A DNA stretch of 64,000 nt, taken from positions 228,060,001-228,124,000 of the forward strand of contig NC_091247.1 of NCBI RefSeq assembly GCF_042477335.2. The letters run 5' to 3'. The notes below the pieces were generated by a model, which was not told the DNA's origin, did no database searches, and worked only from the letters and a program-made list of their open reading frames with translations. Numbering within the stretch: the first letter of the stretch is position 1; every line of letters starts with the position of its first letter. Below, piece by piece: positions 42,740 through 54,169 of this stretch. Source of the DNA: Ovis canadensis (lineage: Eukaryota; Chordata; Mammalia; Artiodactyla; Bovidae). A program made the translations under genes and the position numbers.

Positions 42740-45057
42740 GTCCGGACCCTGGAGCCCCGGCCCGCTCGCGACTGCGGCAGAGGGCGCGGGCAGAAACCGC
42801 GCGGCCCGGGGACAGCAGCGTCGTCGTCCGGCCCCCAGATAGCAAAGCTGCGGCCTAGAACTTCTCCCCGCAGCTCCTGCACCATGGGCCGGGGGATGGG
42901 GGGTGTAGGGGGTGGCAGGAAGTTGTTTCTGCGGGGAAGGAAGAGAGAGAGCTTGGAGCTGGGCAGCGGCTCCGGGCACGGTGCCCCCGCCCATTTCATG
43001 CCTTCCCCGGGCACCATGAGGGCCCCCCTCTGCCAGGCACCTTGCGGCCCCCATCTCTGGGCACAGCGCGCTGCCCCCTCCGTTGCACCAGATCCCCTGC
43101 ACTTCGTCTCCCACCCCACTGGACCCCGCGCCCCTCCCGCAGCCCCGCAGGCAGGGTCGGGACAAGCCGCCGCGGGCTCCTCCGGGTGCGCACCGTGCCC
43201 TGAGGGAAGCCCGCTGCCACCCGCGATCCCAAGCCCTGTCCTAGAGCTTCGTCTAGAGCTCCGCGGCGAGCCCTAGCCTCGCAGGGAGGAGGCCGGAGGT
43301 CTAGCCGCCACTCCGCCGCCGGGCTGGGCTGCGGTCAGACCAGAGACCGTCGGTCCGCCCCGGGTCCCCAAGCCGGGCCCGAGCGTGCGCGCGCGCGCTC
43401 CGCTGCCCGCAATCATGGCAGCCGGCGCCTCGGAGCGCAGCCGCCGAGCGCGCTCCGGCCGCTGCTTCGGTGCCAGGGCGGCGGGGGCGGGCCGGGGCCG
43501 GGGCTTACGGGCCGCAGGGCGCGAAGCCGAAGGCTGATGAGTCCCCGCGAAGCGGTGCCCCCAGCCCCGCGGGACCGCGCGGGCGGGGAGACCCCGGGGC
43601 GGCGTGCCCGCGGGGGCGCGCACGCGGGGCTGCGGGGCGAGGCGCGGGGCCCGGGCGGCGAATCCGCGGCTCGCGCCGCCCGCCCCGCCCGCGCGCGCCG
43701 GCCCGGGGAGGAGGGTGCGCGGCGGAGGGGGAGTCGGGGAGGGGCCGCGCCGGGTCCTTGCCCGCAGCGGGCACGGCCGGGGGCCCCGGGAGGCCTTGTT
43801 GGTATTCCGGGCACAGCCGAAGCCCTGATCTCCCCGCGGAACTGGGGCGCCCGGGAGCGCTGCACGGCCGCCCCCCCTGGGCGGTCTCCCCCAGGCTGCG
43901 GGGCCGTAGGCGCCTCGCTCCCCCCGCCCATCCCCTCCTCTCCAGGTCCCCCGGACCCCCTCCCCCGCCCTGATCCGGCGGCGAAGGGGTGGGCAGGGAA
44001 ACGCGCTCTCTGGGACAGGTGCCAACTCCGAGACAAAAGACATAAAATAGGCGGCAACGGGGGAAGCGCGGCCGGCGCGCTCGGGCGGGGACGGAGGCGC
44101 CGCGGGGGCCGCATCCTCGGTGATGATCGGGGAAAGTTTGGGAAGTCGCCGCGGCGGCTTCGCGGCGGCGGGGGACACGCGGGCCGGGCCGCCCTCCGCG
44201 CCGCGCTCGCCCTCTCCGCGCCGCTGCTGAATAATTCATGGCGCGGCCGCCGGCCATTAGCATGCACCGGGCGCGCGGCGCGTCTGTGCCCAGTCGCCGC
44301 CGCCGCCGCCGCCGCCGCGGCATTCGGCGCCCCGGCCGCGCTAGATGAGCGGCCGCGCGGAGGCCGAGCCCGCGCTGTCCCCGCGCTCACCCGCCGGTCC
44401 GCCGGCCGGCCGGCTCCCATTGTGCCCCGGGCCTGCGCCCCGGGCCGTCCGGTGACCGCCCGCGCCCCGCAGCGCGCCCGACGGCCGGGCGCTGGAAGTT
44501 TGGGCCCACGGCGCTCGCCCGCCCGCCCCGGGATGCACGTGAACTTGGAGAAAGTCGCCGGGCGCGCTGGCGCGGACCTCCGCGGCAGGGCGTGGGCGCC
44601 CCCGGCCCCGCGCGCTTTCGTTTTCGCCCCGGACAAAGGTCCCTCGCGGCGCAGGTCGCGGACGTGGAGACCGTGTCCTGCGGGTCACTCTGCGGGTTGG
44701 TCCGATCGTTCAACCCGGGGAAGCCGGAGCGAGAAGAGGACAAGCGGCGCGGTCGGAGGCGCGGTGCGGGACCCGGGGTGTGGGGCCTGGCCGTGCGCTT
44801 CGCCCGCGCCGTCCCGGAGCTGTCCCGCCCTGGGAAGAGTTGTGGGAGATGGCACTGCTTTGCTCTCTGCCCCTGTCGCCGCGTGAAGGGGAGAATCATT
44901 TTGGAAGCCAGGACTCGGACCGATGGGCCAGGGCCTGTGCAGCCGTGGGTGCGATAGCGCAGTGCCGGCTGCGTCCGAGCGCGATCCTCCGGCAAGGGCA
45001 GAGCTGCCGACCAGCGCGCCCCAGGCTCGGTCGGGTTCAAGGCGACACTTGAGGATG
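42740..45057 (+). promoter_or_regulatory. Large CpG island with probable first exon(s)
   Basis: About 2.3 kb of dense CpG, the largest island here and of a size typical of developmental regulators. It contains a GC alternation (43384-43399), a (GCC)n run at 44295-44318 and an AT-rich oasis at 44229-44262 with 'tgaataattca' (near-palindromic, POU-like) and 'ccattagcatgc'. At 45051-45065, GAGGATG|GTAAGTGC is a strong plus-strand donor, so transcripts starting in the island could splice from 45057. Frames are open on both strands (449 plus, 407 minus) without a recognisable protein. Confidence 0.75.
43415..43537 (+). CDS. Candidate upstream ORF, 40 codons
   Basis: ATG in a good context (aatcATGG) opening a 40-residue Arg/Ala/Gly-rich frame inside the CpG island. 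If the island is a 5' UTR it could act as a regulatory upstream ORF. There is no family match and composition alone can explain it. Confidence 0.12.
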   Translation: MAAGASERSRRARSGRCFGARAAGAGRGRGLRAAGREAEG

Positions 45058-45060
45058 GTA

Positions 45061-48000
45061 AGTGCATTTCTCACTTTCACTACTTAGTGAATATTTAAAT
45101 ATTGATGAAGGGATTTCTAAGAAGAGCCCTTTTGTAGGGCAGGCCTTCCGCAGACGCGGGGACCTGGGAAGGAAGGTTGATCTTGGACCCGAAGCTGCCC
45201 CAGCTTGCAGCAACTCCATGGCCGTCGTTAAAATTTTGGAACTTGGAATTTGTGAAATACAGCTTTTAATCTCAGATGTGTGCCGGCCATTTGCCAGAGA
45301 GAATTTGGTTGAACACGTCAAATAGCAGGCCTCCTAAATGGAACATGAGGAAAAGAGAAAACAGTTTTTAGATCAGACGTGTTCTGAAAGGTTGTTTGGA
45401 AGCCACAGCCCTTTCTTGAAAAACTGAAATCTTTCATTCACTTCCTAAACCATCAGTGCTGCTTATTTTTTTTTTCCCTGCTGGTCAGGCATTTATGGAG
45501 AGCTGGTTTAGGGCGGCCCTGGGTCAAGGACTGGCCGCTCTGGCCCTTGGAGTGAAAGCCCCGTGTGTGGATGCTGTTGTTTATGGTGGCATAAAACAAA
45601 AACAACTCATAATTTTTCATAATAAATCCCTCTTTATAGATGGGTCACACACAGGCCCAGCCCACAGCCCTGGGGAATTTGTGGGGAGCAAGAAAGGGGT
45701 AAAGGAATGCATGTTTGCCGTAATTACAGGGTTTTAAGGTAACGCTGAAATTAATTTCTTCAAAGTTGGGCTTCAGAGGCCACGACCGTCTCTGTAGGCC
45801 AGGACTATGTTCATTTTATTTTAGTTCGTTGGTTTTAGCTGTTTGGGATTTTTAAAAAGCATGTTTGCGTGTTACCCTGTTAAAATGAAACCCATAACTG
45901 GGAGATTAAACCCGCTTTTTAATATGATCGTATCACAGGTGCGATTTCCCCTTTACTCTGCCTCATCTTATTGATGTGGTTTGGACAACCTTGCGGGGTG
46001 CTTTGACCACAACATAATGGGGAGGGGGGGCCTGTTTCCATAACTCCCCAGTGCTGTGAGCTGGTGCTCAGAGGCCATGTTTCGGGAACGTGGACAGAGG
46101 CCTGCGTAGCCCAGGCCTGCCTCATGCCTCCCTCTCCCAGGGCTGCCTGGTTTCCAGAACCGAGAGGAGAACCCAGAGGAACGAAGAGACGGTTTCAGTA
46201 AGGTCCTGCTCACCTGGCCCCAAGGCTGAAGGTTTGCTTCTGTGAACTACTGTAGAGCCATCCTCGCCATCTTTTTAGCTAGGCCATCGCCCCTTACCCC
46301 AGGGCCCTGTTTTGAATTTGTCTTTATGACTTTATCAGAGGCAGCTAGTAGACTTGAAACACGGGAAGAGACACTGGGGAGTGGCCTCAGAAATGGCGGG
46401 TGGCTTGCCCCCTGGCCAGGAGCTGACACTGGCCATGGTGTTGGCAGCGATGGGTTAGTAATTACAAAAAGCCCGGGCTCCGCTGGGGCCTTGCTTGTAA
46501 AATGCAGGAGACATTCTCCTGGGTCCACAGATGACCTGTAGTGTAGCGCACGATGGGCAGGCATGGTGTGGCCTTCTGCTTAGACTGTTGGGCATCCCCC
46601 GGGGTTAAAGCAGACCCCAAAATAAGGGGCGTTGGTTGCTCCCTCTGAGAGCCCACGGGCCAGACACCAGGAGTACAGAGAGGCCTGAACATGCGAGGAG
46701 GCACCCCCAGGGCCACTCAGCTGGGGGCTACTGTTCATCCGGCTCCAGGGGCCCAGCACCGCCCCCCTCCCCTCCCCCCGGCACAGGGGATGTATTGGGG
46801 CTGAGAGGCCACAGCCAACAGCCGGGTCGGCCCCGTGGAGGGAGGCTCTGCCTCGGCACTGCGCCATCCTGTCCTGCCTTTGTCCTTGTCCTTAGGGCCA
46901 GCCCGACACCCTGGAGACTCCTCGTGGAGACCCGAGTCCCGGCCAGGGGCTTCTTACTACGTAGGGAGGTCTTCTCACCATGCGGGGAGGTCTTCTCACC
47001 ATGCGGGACAGTCTCATCTGGAGAAAATGCATTTTTGAGGATGTGTACATGACACAAAGTTCGGAAAATGGATGTGGTGCCTGCCTGGTTTTTCTCATGG
47101 GGTTTCGGGGGAAGAGTGTGCTAAGCAGGGGCAGGGTCTTAAGGACTGCGGCGGGCTGGTGGGAGGGTGCCCTGCCACTCCTGTTTTTGTTTACAACCAG
47201 GGCCAGGCCCAGGGTGCCCCCTGGACTGCGCTGAGTCTTTGCCGTGCCCCACCTCTGGCCACTTCTGGCCCAGGGGGTCTCCAGGGTGCGGGTGGTGCCG
47301 GCTGCCCAGCACAGGCAGTGGGTGGTGACTAGCCCCTGCCCACATTCAGGTCTCCCCTGCCGCCTAAACAGGTACAGACAGCATCTTGCTCTGCTCAGCG
47401 GGACCAGCGGGGAGCTTTGCCACATGGGGGACGTTCGGGTCCCTGGAGTTTGCACCCAGCTGTGGTCGATGCTGTGAAGGGGTCTCACTTGCTTCCATCT
47501 TCATCCCGGCGTGGACGAGGCCTGACGGGAAGGCGTCCCGTGGGGCCCAGGGAGGGGCTTGAGGGCTCTGCTCACCCTGAGGGGCCCTCTGGTGTCCAGG
47601 GTGACCAACGTGTGCCCTCGGTGAGGGACAGCACTCGGGGAAGGAAGGAAGCCCCACAGACCAGGCAAGGAAACATCTTCAAACCATCAGGCCAGGCTGT
47701 TCTCAGGCTGGGAGGGTGTTTCTGCTTGTTAGGGAGCACAGAGCCGCCCCTGCAGTAATCCTGCCAAGTGTGGGTGTCCTAGCTCATGGCCGGGCCACTC
47801 CAACCCGGTCCCCTGCCCCTGGCTCGCCGTGGGACCCTGGACAAGTCCTGTCCCTCCCAGGACTGCAGCCTACGCTCTCGAACAGGAATAAGAGCCCAGG
47901 CCTCGGAGGGTCCTTGGGAAGGTTCAGACGCGGTTATTTCTACAAACCCCAGTTGGGGCACGTGACAGGGACTCCATAAATGGCTGTCGTCGTAATTGTT

Positions 48001-50280
48001 TTCGTTGTAAATGGTAATCGCCATTTTTATTGCTAGTTGTTGTTATATTTTTGATCTTCTAAGAAACAGGGAAGCTAGTTTTGGTTTCATTGGAAAGGAC
48101 ACCTGGGTGTTCATGACACACCCCTCCCTGCCCTGCCCGGGTGGTAGTGCGGGTGAACCTTGGTGATTTCAAGGTAGACGACCAGGAGCTTCCGAGCCAG
48201 CGCCTTCCTCGTCATGGAGACTTGGCTTAGGCACGTGCTCATGGAGGAGGTGCCTCTTCCTAGGCACCTTTTAGGAGTGGAATCTCCTCAAGGATGGCAC
48301 TCACTAGGGAGCCGACCCCAGGGGTGCTGACCAGGGAGAGACAAGGGAAGACGTCCTGACCCAGGCGTCCAGGGTGCCCACACCAGCCACTCGTCATCCT
48401 TGTCTGCAATTCAGGTGGGCAGTTTGATGGGGCTTCATCACTCTGACAAGCTAATTGTTCTTTGACCCCATACGAACGTGCCTTTACCAAGATGCTTGCT
48501 TTAAGAGAGCTTTATCTCTTAATTGATCATCCGGGAAGACCCAGCAAGATTGCCCTTTCTCAAAACATCTTGTTGGAACAAGAAAGAACCCCAGATAGCA
48601 TCGGCCCTGCTTGCTGATGTTACGGAGCCGAGAAGAGAGAAAAAGCAACAATTGTCTCCCAGCAAAGACAATGGACCTTTTATATGAAATATTTATTTTC
48701 AGGGCCGACTGGTGTCCCGGTGGCTCAGCATCGCAGGCCCTGAGAACTCAGTCAGGGACAAGATGTACAGAAAAAGAAAAAAAAAGAAAAAAAAGAGTTC
48801 CTTGACCTGTGATTCTTGGGGAATTTCAGTGGGAATGTCTGGCTTTCTTTACTGATTGGCGTTTAAACTTTCACAAGTTCATTTTCTCCCCCTCTGTGAT
48901 TTCTTCTGAAAGGCCGCTTGCAGGGGCCTGTTGGCACATAGCAGAAAGGCAGCCAGGCTTTGGACCGTGGGCTAGATGCAGCCTCGCTGGGGCCAAGCCT
49001 GGCTGGCCGTTGTCTGCTGGGGGGTGGGTCGCAGGACGGAAGCGGACTAGAGGAAGAAGGGTCCTCACGGGGGTGGGGGTGAAAGGAAAGCCACCAAGAG
49101 CCAGTCTTGGACAGTATTTGTGATTCTCCAGCGTCCCTTGCTCCTCCCCAGATCGCGTTGTCCGATGAACTTGGAATCTGCCGGCAGCTTATCAGAGTCT
49201 GGCGTATTGGCGAAGCCACACGTAGGCCCCTCAACACCCTCCTCGGCTGGACAGGCCTGGCCCAGGGTTCCTGCCGGATGGATGTTCTCCGAACTAACAG
49301 AACGAACAGGCTTTTACTGAGAGGCCTGCTCCAGAGCCACCCCCAGTTTCCCTGCCTTGCGGCTCGAGTGGGGCTCACGTTGCTGACCCAGGTTCCTGAT
49401 CAAGGCCCAGCTAGGAAGGAGGTCTGGGAAGTGAGGCCTGGATCCCAGGCTCACATTAGGGACCCCGGGAGGAACGGATCAGGCTGGGGCTTGTGACGGG
49501 AACACTGGGGCACCAGTTTTCCTGGTGTAGGGCGTGGGGGGCGTTGGAAGGCCGTGGGGGGCCATTGGCCCAGACCCCTACCGGCTTAAGGGGTCCTCCG
49601 TCTGGTGGGTGGAGGACAGGAGAGGGAGTGGCCCCCATCAGGGTAAGTGGCAGGGTTTCCTCTTTACCCAAAAGGCTGTTGGCAAGTTATATTAGCTGGC
49701 TTCAAAAATGAGGGTTTTTAAAACAACAAGAACAACAAAACCTGCTGTTGCATCTTAAAAAAAAAATCCTGGAACCTCTTAAGTGGAGTCTGTTTCACTT
49801 TATGCATTAACGACCCCCCCCCAAAAAATGTAATGAAGAGAGCTCTCTTTGGGCAGGGGTGAGGGCGGAGGCAGGGGGCACCTATAACAGGCCCCGAGCC
49901 CATGCTTGGAGTTGATAAAATGGAAAAGACTGAAATCCCTTCCCATGAGGCAGGACGACTCTAAAACACAGATTTTATTTACTTTTTTTTTTTTTTTTTT
50001 TTTTGAGAAGGGTTTTGCAAGTAAAAGGCTGCAAAGTCTTCCTGTGAAATTCTGGATGGAGTTGTGTTGTTTCAAGACTCTGGATTCAGGAGTCTTGCCT
50101 TTAGGGACAGCTCAGAAATCCTGTGGATGGGTAAATCGGCTGGCCGGGCCCACTGTTGTGAATCAGTGGCTAAGAGGTTTTCTGAGCAGAGTTGTGGGCC
50201 AGCAGAGGCGGTGGTTATTATCGCTAAATGAGCCTGGCAGTTGTGGTTAGAAAATGTGTGCATGGGGCTTACAGAGCAAA
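45061..50280. other. Intron-like sequence, no gene recognised
   Basis: Follows the donor at 45058. The AT-richer 45060-45930 holds poly-T and conserved-looking non-coding text. 46600-47700 is GC-rich with a perfect 21 bp tandem duplication at 46964-47005 (ggtcttctcaccatgcg core). 48590-48700 has 'gcaacaattgtctcc' and 'agacaatgg' (SOX-like). There is a 22-T run at 49983-50004. Confidence 0.4.
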
Positions 50281-51859
50281 GCCCAAAGTTTCTCTCTCTG
50301 TTTTTGGAGTAATGGAATTTCCCCTTAAGATGGGTGGGGGCAAGCGTGTTGTCTCTGCTGCCTTCGGTTTCCGATGCTGGGGCCAGGTTTTTCGGTGAAT
50401 CACCCTTCCTTTAATTCTAGGATTTGAGATGGTTAGGAAGTTTAGCTGAAATATTACCTGCTGATTTGGGGCTCTTAAATCTAGATTCGCCTTTCATGTG
50501 TTTAAGAGCGATATTTTCATTCAAATCAGTCTTTTATAATTACATTTTAAATTATAATGAAATGATGGAGCTGGGGCTCCAGTCTTCCATATGTTTTACC
50601 TGTGAGAGGTGCTCTGGTGGGCTGCACGGCACATCACAGCCCTGGGCTCCACGCAGGTGTGAGCAGGCATCGGACACGCAGGTGCTGGCCTGCAGGGCCA
50701 CACGTGTGTCCTGAGCATGTCCGAGGGCGTGCATGTCACCTGCGGGGCCCTCCCCAGGCTCCCGGGAGGAGAAGGGCTTGTGGATAATTCTGACCTCAGC
50801 ATGGCCGCGATGTTGCCAAACCTCGTGGCACTGGGCTCCCTCCCGGAAGGGCCTGGTTTGGACCTGGCTGCTCTCTTGGGTCTTGAGCCCCATGCGGACC
50901 CGCAGGCCTTGGGGATGGAGGCCTTGATCTCCTGGGTGGCCAGCTGGGCACTTCTGGGGGTGGTGTGTGTGCCAGGTGGGGGAGGGGCGCCCTAACCCAG
51001 GTTCTGCCTCCTCTGCCTTGTTGGGGTGGCGCCCCCCACCCCCGACCGCCTGCAGTTTTCCGTGGCTTCCCCCATGGAGCATGGGAGACCCTCTCCTCCC
51101 GGGCCCAGGCTGTTGGCAGCCGTGCCACGCGGTTTCTGGAATGGAATTCCCGGTGTTCTGGGTCAGGCGCGTGGCATTGGAATCCTACCTGCTTTGTCTC
51201 TGGCATCAGCTGGTGAGCTGGTCACGTGGCTGTGTGCGTGAGCCCGGAGCCCGAGGACTAGCGGGCTCCTCCTGCCGCTTCCCTCCCGCTCCCCCTCTTG
51301 TGCCTGTGCCCTGGGCACGGCCATCTCGTGCAACCATAAAGCGGTGTTGAAACAAAACGCACTCCAGGCAGCCGGGGTGCAGTGGGAGCTCCATCCGCGG
51401 GAAGGCCTGGAAGCCAGGGCAGACGCCCCGGGGCCCCTGAGCAAACTCCGGCCGCGGCGGCCCGGCCTCGGTCCCTGCACGCCGTCCCTTCTGCCCCCAG
51501 AGCTGGCTCTGCTTGCCCGGGGACCCTGCCCACACTCACAGCCTGCTGGCCCACCCTGCAGGGGGACAGCCGGGTGGTCATCGCCTCAGTTCTGGGCCAC
51601 ATAAAGGTCCAAAGGAGAGACCCCGGGCGGACTGGCTGGCCACGCGGCCACAGCCTGGTGCCTGCAGAAGAGGCCCGCTGGGTCTAATCAATCTCCAGGT
51701 GGAAGCGCCCCTGTTAGAGCCTCAGGCCCACAGACCCGGCTTGGGTGGCCGCTCCTCTCTGTGCGGGATTTGCCCGGGTGAGACCCGTGGGTTTGTGGCA
51801 GTCTGGGTGGGGTGTGGTGATGGGCCCTCATCGTGGCCAGGCTGAGCGTCCCTCACTGT
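50281..51859. other. Unique sequence, no gene recognised
   Basis: Starts with an AT-rich conserved-looking block (50390-50570: 'gtgtttaagagcgatatttt', 'ataattacattttaaattat') and becomes GC-rich. There are no repeat words and no persuasive exon. Confidence 0.4.
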
Positions 51860-52745
51860 GTCATCACGGCAGCCCCGAGTGGCCGGAGCCGAGACCCCAG
51901 CCCGGGTACCAATGGGGAAACTGAGGCTGGGAGAGGCTGCGTGGCCTGCCTGGGGCTTGGTGGCTGCTGGGACCTAGGGCTGGGTTTCGGGGCGGTGGCA
52001 CGGCTCCGGGGGCATTGGCTAGAGGGGGCTTGCTCTGGGCGGCCCCCGGGGAGCCTGGCCGGGGTGCTGGCTGCCGCCTGCCCCACCTGCCGGGAACAAT
52101 GCGGCCTCTATCCCCCGAGCCGGCCCGCCAGGCGGGCCTCCCGCAACATGGCGCCGGGGCCGCGCCGCCTGTCCACGGGGAGGGCTGGCGCCCGGGCCAG
52201 CCCGGCCCCCCGCGTCCTCCTGGGCCGGCTACGCAGTGGCCAGACGCTGCGGCCGCCCCTCCCGCCCGCGCAGGGCCGGCCCCCGGCCCCTCCCGCCCGG
52301 TGGTGGGTTTGGGGGTCCGGCCCACCCGCCTCTGCCACGTCTGCCACCCTCCCAGCACCCACGAGCATCTTTCAAAAATTCCCGGTGGGCGGGGCCGAGC
52401 CGCAGCGGCCGCCTCTGGCCCCCTCCCCGGCAGCCAGTGCCAGAGGAGAACCGGAGACAAAAGTAGCATTTTCCTCGTCCTCCTGGGCTGGCAGCGGGGC
52501 CCTCCCCAGCGCCCCTCGGCTCCCGGCCGCCCTGCCTCCGGGATGCCGGGGTGGCCGAGGCCCCGGCCACGCCGGCCGGGACCGAGGGGACCGATGGACG
52601 GTGGTGGCCACAGACGAGGCGCCCAGGGGCTGGCACCCGGGCCCGGCCCTGCTCTGCCGGCCGCGGGGCCTGGCCGGGGCGACGGCCGCCGTGTGCACTG
52701 CCTTGCTGTGGAGCAGCTCCCTGTCCTCCTGCGCCGGTAAGTCTG
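51860..52745 (+). promoter_or_regulatory. CpG island with exon-like frame ending at a donor
   Basis: CpG-dense block. A plus-strand frame opens at ATG 52148 (caacATGG) and stays open 196 codons to a strong donor, GCCG|GTAAGTCTG (GT at 52737). Its last part is small and hydrophobic (LAGATAAVCTALLW). The minus strand is also open for 201 codons, so the plus frame may be compositional and the exon non-coding. Downstream, 'aattggttacc' (CCAAT) and 'attctatttcag|atcc' (acceptor-like, 52858) lie within 120 bases. Confidence 0.55.
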
Positions 52746-54169
52746 CCTCCTCTTCAGTCCTCTCCGCGCTGGAGACCAGCCGGGGGCTCTGCCATCTTGT
52801 GCCTGTTACGTTTGCTTCTCTCTAATTGGTTACCCGAAATTCAAAATTCTATTTCAGATCCTCACCCCCCCCCCCATCTTCAGTGAAGTAAGCCCTTCCA
52901 AAAACTGCAGGGAAGAGGCAGAAGCCAAACCCATTTATTTTTAAGATCCAAAGCTACAGGGCGTTCGAAATCACAATAAAAATGAATGTTTGTTATTTCA
53001 CAGTAGCTGCATGTTCAATTATAATTTGAACGAATGTTTCGGGAGGTATTAATAGGCACGGCCTTCTCTTTCATGCTCAGTTGTACCGGTTTTATTTTTA
53101 TTTTTTTTTTGGAGGGGGGAGATCTCATTATTGTTGTGATTATTATTTTAATTTTCGGCCATATCAGGAGTGGCAAAGGGAAAAAAACACCAGAAACATC
53201 CACAGTCTCCCCAGCCAACTCCTCGGAAGGCAGGGCCAGGCGGGCACACGGGAAGCTGGATTCTGCCTTGAGAAACAGAGGCCCTTTCATTTTGTCCGGC
53301 GTCTTTAATGCTGCCATATCCACAGTTTAGCGATCCAGTTTCTTTCTCCCTTTTATTTTATTTTATTTTTGGAGAGGGCAAGAAAAGGAAGCTGTTTTCA
53401 GCTCTCAGCTTAGTGTGGGAGATCTCCTAGGTTGTTTTGGGCTTTGTGTTTTAAGCACTTGTTTAAGCCAGGGGTTCCAGCTAACACTGCTATGCCGGCT
53501 CCTATCTACCCTGCCCGTGGACGGCTCGTGGGGTGCAAGTGTGCCCGTCTACCAGCTCGACCCTCTGGGGCCCTGAGTGGTCCCAGGGCCTGCCTGTGCC
53601 CCGATTCTGCCCTGGTCCCCGACTGGCAGAGCTGTGACCAAGACATCCCGGCCGTCCGGGGTCTGAGCCCTGGCCACCGGGTTGGGGAGTGAGTTCTGGA
53701 AGGCCTCTGAGCTCCCGGACCACACCGGCCCTGCCATCCGGGAGCTGGGCCCTGTGGCTGTCGGAGTCTCTCCGTCGGGCCCGGAACCTTTCCATTTAGA
53801 AGGTGGGCTTTGCCGAGTTCAGCTCTGAGCTCGCCTCCACCCTCTGGCAGGCTGACAAAAGCGCCCGCAGACGCAGCCTGGTTTCCCCACGTTGGAGGGG
53901 CAGCAGCCAGGGTCTTGATTTATGGAAAATGGAAAATCAGGCCCCGAAAGTTCTAAATTGCAACCGAGAGGAAAATTCCCACGTGAATGCGTTTTTGTTT
54001 TCCTGGTTCCGAGGCGTGGGGGTCCTGTTTGTGCAGGCCTGAGCAGCCGGCCGGAGCAGACACCACCAAATCCTGAAACGGAGCTCGGCACACGCGAGGA
54101 GTGTCTGCGGCTGCTTTTGTTCTGAGATCCGACAGCAGTTGCTCCTGGAGGATTTGGGGCTGCAGAGAC
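52746..54169. other. Mixed sequence downstream of the CpG island
   Basis: An AT-rich non-coding block at 52930-53340 (with 'gttcaattataatttgaacg', a near-perfect palindrome), ATTTT repeats near 53358, then GC-rich unique DNA. No gene recognised. Confidence 0.4.

Noticed and set aside
43384-43399. GC alternation as a separate Z-DNA feature
   Set aside because: Only about eight dinucleotides inside a CpG island. Too short to call on its own.
43413-44886. Long overlapping ORFs (449 codons plus; 407, 301 and 272 codons minus) in the largest CpG island
   Set aside because: Both strands and several frames are open at once, and the residues are Arg/Pro/Ala/Gly-rich. GC-rich DNA lacks stop codons. 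No domain is recognisable.
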